From Shinella zoogloeoides (GTDB lineage Bacteria; Pseudomonadota; Alphaproteobacteria; Rhizobiales; Rhizobiaceae): a DNA stretch of 64,000 nt. Below, in pieces: positions 62,943 to 64,000 of the stretch; within the stretch, counting starts at the first letter, position 1; every line of letters starts with the position of its first letter. A program made the translations under genes and the position numbers. The stretch covers positions 655,107 to 719,106 of the forward strand of contig NZ_QNUJ01000001.1 in the NCBI RefSeq assembly GCF_003574625.1. The letters run 5' to 3'. The notes under the pieces are model-generated. The model was not told where the DNA came from, ran no database searches, and saw nothing but the letters and a program-made list of their open reading frames with translations.

Positions 62943-63845
62943 TTGGCTGGACAACATACGCGGCTTCCCCCTCTCAATGCATTGCGCGCCTTCTGGGCCG
63001 TCATGCGCCAGGGGACGTTTCGCAGCGCGGCGGACGAGCTTCTCGTCACGCCGCAGGCCATCAGCCAGCAGATCAAGTTGCTTGAGGATACCCTGCACGT
63101 TCCGTTGTTCGAGCGGAAGGCGCGGGTCATCGAGCCGACCGAGCATGCGATCATCCTCTCGCATTTCATTCAGGCGGGATTCGACGAATTTACCGAAGGC
63201 ATCCGCCGGGTCACCAATTCGACTTACCGCAACCGCATCAACATCAATGTCAGCCCGTATTTCGCCACGCGCTACCTGATGGAGCGGCTCGAGCGCTTTC
63301 GCCAGCTCATGCCCGGCGCCGATATCCGCCTGACGACGATGGTGAATGTCCGCGACTTCGCGGCGGACGAGGTGGACGTCTCCATCCAGTGGGGCTTCGG
63401 CAACTGGAAGGAATATGATGTCCGGTTGCTGATGCACGATCCGAAGATCATCTGCTGCTCGCCGGAACTGGCGAGGCAGATCTCTTCGCCTGCCGATCTC
63501 GGCCGCATGACGCTGCTCCATCCCGTCATGGCGCGGGACCTCTGGCGCAAGGTGCTGGCGCATCTCGGCCTGCCGTCGATGGAGATGGCCGGCGAGATCG
63601 AGTTCCAGGACGCCGCGACGATGCGCAGGGGCAGCATTTCCGGCATCGGCGTCGGCCTCGTTTCAAAGCTCGATGCGCTCGCCGATATCGAGGCGGGTAC
63701 GCTGGTCGCGCCGCTCGGCATCGATATCCTCGAGACGATGGACAAGAAGGACGTCCCCGGCTTCTACCTCGTCGTTCCGAAAGCCCATAAGCGCGTAAAG
63801 ATCATCTCTGTCTTTTGCGACTGGATTTCTGCCGAACAATGGTGA
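62943..63845 (+). CDS. LysR-family transcriptional regulator (GcvA-like)
   Basis: 300 residues starting at TTG 62943, eight bases after GGAGGG. The helix-turn-helix is near 20-60 (AVMRQGTFRSAADELLVTPQAISQQIKLLEDTL); the effector domain runs from about 95. The protein resembles GcvA-type members that open with PPLNALRAF. It stands downstream of the hydantoinase operon on the same strand, so it may regulate that operon, although a divergent arrangement is absent. A terminator-like hairpin separates them. Confidence 0.9.
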   Translation: MAGQHTRLPPLNALRAFWAVMRQGTFRSAADELLVTPQAISQQIKLLEDTLHVPLFERKARVIEPTEHAIILSHFIQAGFDEFTEGIRRVTNSTYRNRININVSPYFATRYLMERLERFRQLMPGADIRLTTMVNVRDFAADEVDVSIQWGFGNWKEYDVRLLMHDPKIICCSPELARQISSPADLGRMTLLHPVMARDLWRKVLAHLGLPSMEMAGEIEFQDAATMRRGSISGIGVGLVSKLDALADIEAGTLVAPLGIDILETMDKKDVPGFYLVVPKAHKRVKIISVFCDWISAEQW

Positions 63846-63854
63846 AGCTTCATA

Positions 63855-63876
63855 AAGGGGCGCGAGAGAACCCCTT
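63855..63876. terminator. Hairpin between convergent LysR and etfA
   Basis: AAGGGG (63855-63860) and CCCCTT (63871-63876) flank a 10-base loop, ten bases after the LysR stop and 13 bases after the end of etfA. Probably bidirectional; no T-run. Confidence 0.5.
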
Positions 63877-63888
63877 CGTGCAACCGGC

Positions 63889-64000
63889 TCAGAGGGCCTT
63901 CTCAAGCTCCGGGAGGATTTCGAAGAGGTCACCGACGAGGCCGTAGTCTGCGACCTGGAAGATCGGCGCCTCCTCGTCCTTGTTGATGGCGACGATGACC
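63889..64000 (-). CDS. etfA: Electron transfer flavoprotein alpha subunit, C-terminal fragment
   Basis: The minus strand reads [20 protein letters not shown] followed by a short acidic tail ending ELEKAL and a TGA at 63889. This is the characteristic C-terminus of EtfA, which holds the FAD in the ETF heterodimer and carries electrons from acyl-CoA and other dehydrogenases to the ETF quinone oxidoreductase. Only about 36 residues lie inside the window; the rest is beyond base 64000. Confidence 0.9.
   Translation of the reverse strand, partial: VIVAINKDEEAPIFQVADYGLVGDLFEILPELEKAL

Noticed and set aside
1..64000. Search by eye for tRNA, rRNA, CRISPR repeats, insertion-sequence ends, integrases and replication origins.
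   Set aside because: None found that could be supported.

Overview
The window is GC-rich, with Rhizobiales-like gene content and no rRNA, tRNA, CRISPR array, transposase or phage gene that I can see. Many small catabolic operons sit side by side. Each has its own regulator, drawn from the LysR, MocR, HutC-type GntR, RpiR, LacI, UTRA-type GntR and DeoR families. Frequent ATGA start/stop overlaps, single-NBD FrcA-like and MalK/UgpC-like ABC ATPases, a SulP/TSUP pair and an etfA end support a Rhizobiaceae-like alphaproteobacterium. The region resembles the accessory, nutrient-scavenging part of a chromosome, chromid or megaplasmid. That assignment is inference from gene style, not a database match.

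Layout. 1-6690: a LysR gene cut by the left edge diverges from a ureohydrolase (SpeB-like), an aldehyde dehydrogenase, a 55-residue one-helix membrane protein, an NCS1 permease and a BetA-like GMC oxidase; together they suggest degradation of a guanidino alcohol or a similar compound. 6848-14317: a MocR regulator diverges from an iron/hexose-phosphate-type ABC importer with a TIM-barrel isomerase and an IMPase/HisN-like phosphatase. 14403-16360: a HutC-type GntR regulator with a TSUP exporter and a DUF1634 partner. 16527-22219: an RpiR regulator, a second importer of the same general type, and a histidine phosphatase. 22224-23711: a SulP transporter on its own.

24131-30251: a LacI-controlled FrcBCA-like sugar importer followed by a hexulose-phosphate-synthase-like protein, a phosphohexulose-isomerase-like protein, a PfkB kinase and the LacI gene. 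Two matching palindromes bracket the promoter. 30266-39134: a GntR regulon with SIS, ROK and GMC genes on the minus strand, diverging from a four-gene family-1 sugar ABC importer. 39433-41862: a membrane PQQ dehydrogenase (Gcd family). 41962-53497: a DeoR regulator diverging from a polyol/pentulose-type operon with an LsrF-like aldolase/thiolase, a fused class II aldolase/SDR, an RbsBAC-like importer, an FGGY kinase, a GlpD-like dehydrogenase and a lone PAS protein.

53668-63845: a tightly coupled operon with a degenerate SDR, a ThDP enzyme, hydantoinase/oxoprolinase A and B, an aminotransferase, a uronate-dehydrogenase-like protein and a FAD oxidase, followed by a LysR gene. 63889-64000: the C-terminal end of etfA on the minus strand.

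The most unusual parts are the LacI-controlled HPS/PHI/PfkB sugar operon, the hydantoinase/ThDP/aminotransferase operon, the LsrF gene embedded in a polyol operon, and two organophosphate-style importers that each carry their own phosphatase.
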